Assembly (NCBI RefSeq): GCF_003025005.1
Contig: NZ_PVSS01000019.1
Span: 1 to 53,505, forward strand
Direction: 5' to 3'
DNA length: 53,505 nt
DNA from: Brumimicrobium mesophilum
Lineage (GTDB): Bacteria; Bacteroidota; Bacteroidia; Flavobacteriales_D; Crocinitomicaceae
Below the pieces are notes generated by a model that saw only the letters and a list, made by a program, of their open reading frames with translations, had not been told where the DNA came from and ran no database searches. Positions 52,650 through 53,505 of this stretch are shown here, in pieces. The first letter of the stretch is position 1. The number at the start of each line of letters is the position of its first letter. A program made the position numbers and the translations under genes.

Positions 52650-53505
52650 CTCCCCCTTAATCCCCCTCCAAAGGGGGAAATGCTTCGAACTAAGACTGTA
52701 AGGCAGAAAAAGAGATTCCTCCATTTTTAAAACCTGTGGTTTATTAAAATGGAGGAATGACGTTTGAACATCTTTTTTCTCGACCTATTAAAACCAAAAA
52801 TCGTCATCCCAATGAAGTGAAACGACGAGGGATCTCCTTTTTGAAAGCGTTATAGAATTTGAAAAATATTTTTGATCACCCCGTCAGTTCGAGTGAAATC
52901 CGGAAGACTCTGGATGAATAAGTCCTCCCACTTAATCCCCCTCCAAAAGGGGAAACCCTTCGAAGTAAGACTGTAAAGCCAAAAAAGAGATTCCTCCATT
53001 TTTAAAACCTGTGGTTTATTAAAATGTTCGGAATGACGGTTGTGTAGAGGTGTTTTCGAGAAAAAAGATGTTCAAGCTCCGCTTGAACATCTTTTTTCTC
53101 GACCTATTAAAACCAAAAATCGTCATCCCGACAGAGTGAAACGACGAGGGATCTCTTTTTTTAAAGCGTTATAGAATTTGAAAAATATTTTTGATCACCC
53201 CGTCAGTTCGAGTGAAATCCGGAAGGCTCTGGATGAATAAGTCCTCCCCCTTTATCCCCCTCCAAAGGGGGAAACGCTTCGAACTAAGACTGTAAAGCAG
53301 AAAAAGAGATTCCTCCAATTTAATAAACCTGTCGTTTTATTAAAATGTTCGGAATGACGGTTGTATAGAGGTGTTTTCGAGAGAGAAGATGTTCAAGCGG
53401 AGCTTGAACATCTTCTCTCTCGACCTATTAAAACCAAAAATCGTCATCCCGATGGAGTGCAACGACGAGGGATCTCTTTTTTTAAAGCGTTTACATTTAA
53501 ACACA
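52650..53505. repeat. Three composite hairpin repeat units in a gene-free block
   Basis: Units are anchored by TCCCCCTCC at 52661, ~52936 and 53255 (steps ~275 and ~319). Each runs CTTCGAA.TAAGACTGTAA, AGAGATTCCTCC, TTATTAAAATG, [hairpin], CTCGACCTATTAAAACC, CGTCATCCC, ACGACGAGGGATCTC. The hairpin is complete in unit 2 (arms 53056-53077 and 53081-53102, loop TCC) and unit 3 (53377-53398 and 53402-53423, loop GGA). In unit 1 only the right arm (~52763-52782) remains. No gene was found from 52585 to the window end. Confidence 0.8.

Noticed and set aside
52650-53505. CRISPR array
   Set aside because: Repeats are long, irregular in period and contain hairpins; there are no short uniform repeats with unique spacers and no cas genes nearby.

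Overview
The window is low-GC chromosomal DNA from a member of the Bacteroidota, most likely order Flavobacteriales. The supporting signs are: T9SS-type C-terminal sorting domains (the first CDS and the esterase at 19-20 kb), Bacteroidota promoters (TTG/TTTG about 17-18 nt upstream of TAnnTTTG), a bacillithiol synthesis gene (bshA), a GH3/beta-lactamase fusion, a START-like domain protein, and the mutL-rhomboid-rhomboid-EEP operon. No rRNA, CRISPR array, integrase or prophage was found. There is one tRNA, with a CAT anticodon.

Layout. 1-840: 3' end of a PKD-repeat secreted protein and its terminator. 0.97-8.1 kb: an accessory island. It holds a decayed xseA fragment, an XRE regulator, a PLD nuclease / SF2 helicase / DUF3427 protein ending in a LexA-like S24 domain (split by a frameshift), a frameshifted Nudix hydrolase overlapping it, a McrA-like HNH nuclease with a probable modified-DNA reader domain, and a RAYT transposase flanked on both sides by pairs of REP palindromes. 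8.1-13 kb: sbcC and sbcD. 13.2-20.3 kb: two DUF2147 paralogues, rarA, a lipoprotein, an SM-20 type dioxygenase, ychF and a secreted esterase. 20.7-25 kb: clpX, clpP, a Nif3-like gene and a zinc-ribbon coiled-coil gene. 25-31.3 kb: an SSS symporter, a START-like gene, a membrane methyltransferase, tRNA(CAT), a 49-residue small gene, fabG, an acyl-CoA reductase and a ferredoxin. 31.4-37.3 kb: a pseudo-receiver/adenylate cyclase/HD protein, bshA and the GH3-beta-lactamase fusion. 37.6-42.6 kb: a small membrane protein, mutL, two rhomboids and an EEP phosphatase/nuclease, nearly contiguous. 42.8-49.6 kb: yrbG-type exchanger, tatA, etfB-etfA, bifunctional nuclease, nupC and a DUF2797 gene. 49.7-52.5 kb: NlpC/P60, trmN6, rimM and rpsP. 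52.6-53.5 kb: a gene-free block of three composite hairpin repeats.

How the parts relate. Much of the window is housekeeping: protein quality control, DNA repair (sbcCD, rarA, mutL), fatty-acid and electron-flavoprotein metabolism, ribosome maturation. The accessory part is the first 8 kb. There, DNA-processing enzymes resemble a defence or DNA-damage island, and three reading frames are broken (xseA remnant, helicase, Nudix). This contrasts with intact genes elsewhere, so the island is either decaying or carries base-calling errors.

The least ordinary items are the helicase with a LexA-like tail beside a Nudix gene, the RAYT/REP module, a family of composite hairpins with a conserved tip and variable but perfectly paired stems, and an adenylate cyclase behind a receiver domain that has lost its phospho-acceptor. 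All functional statements come from reading motifs by eye; no database search was run.
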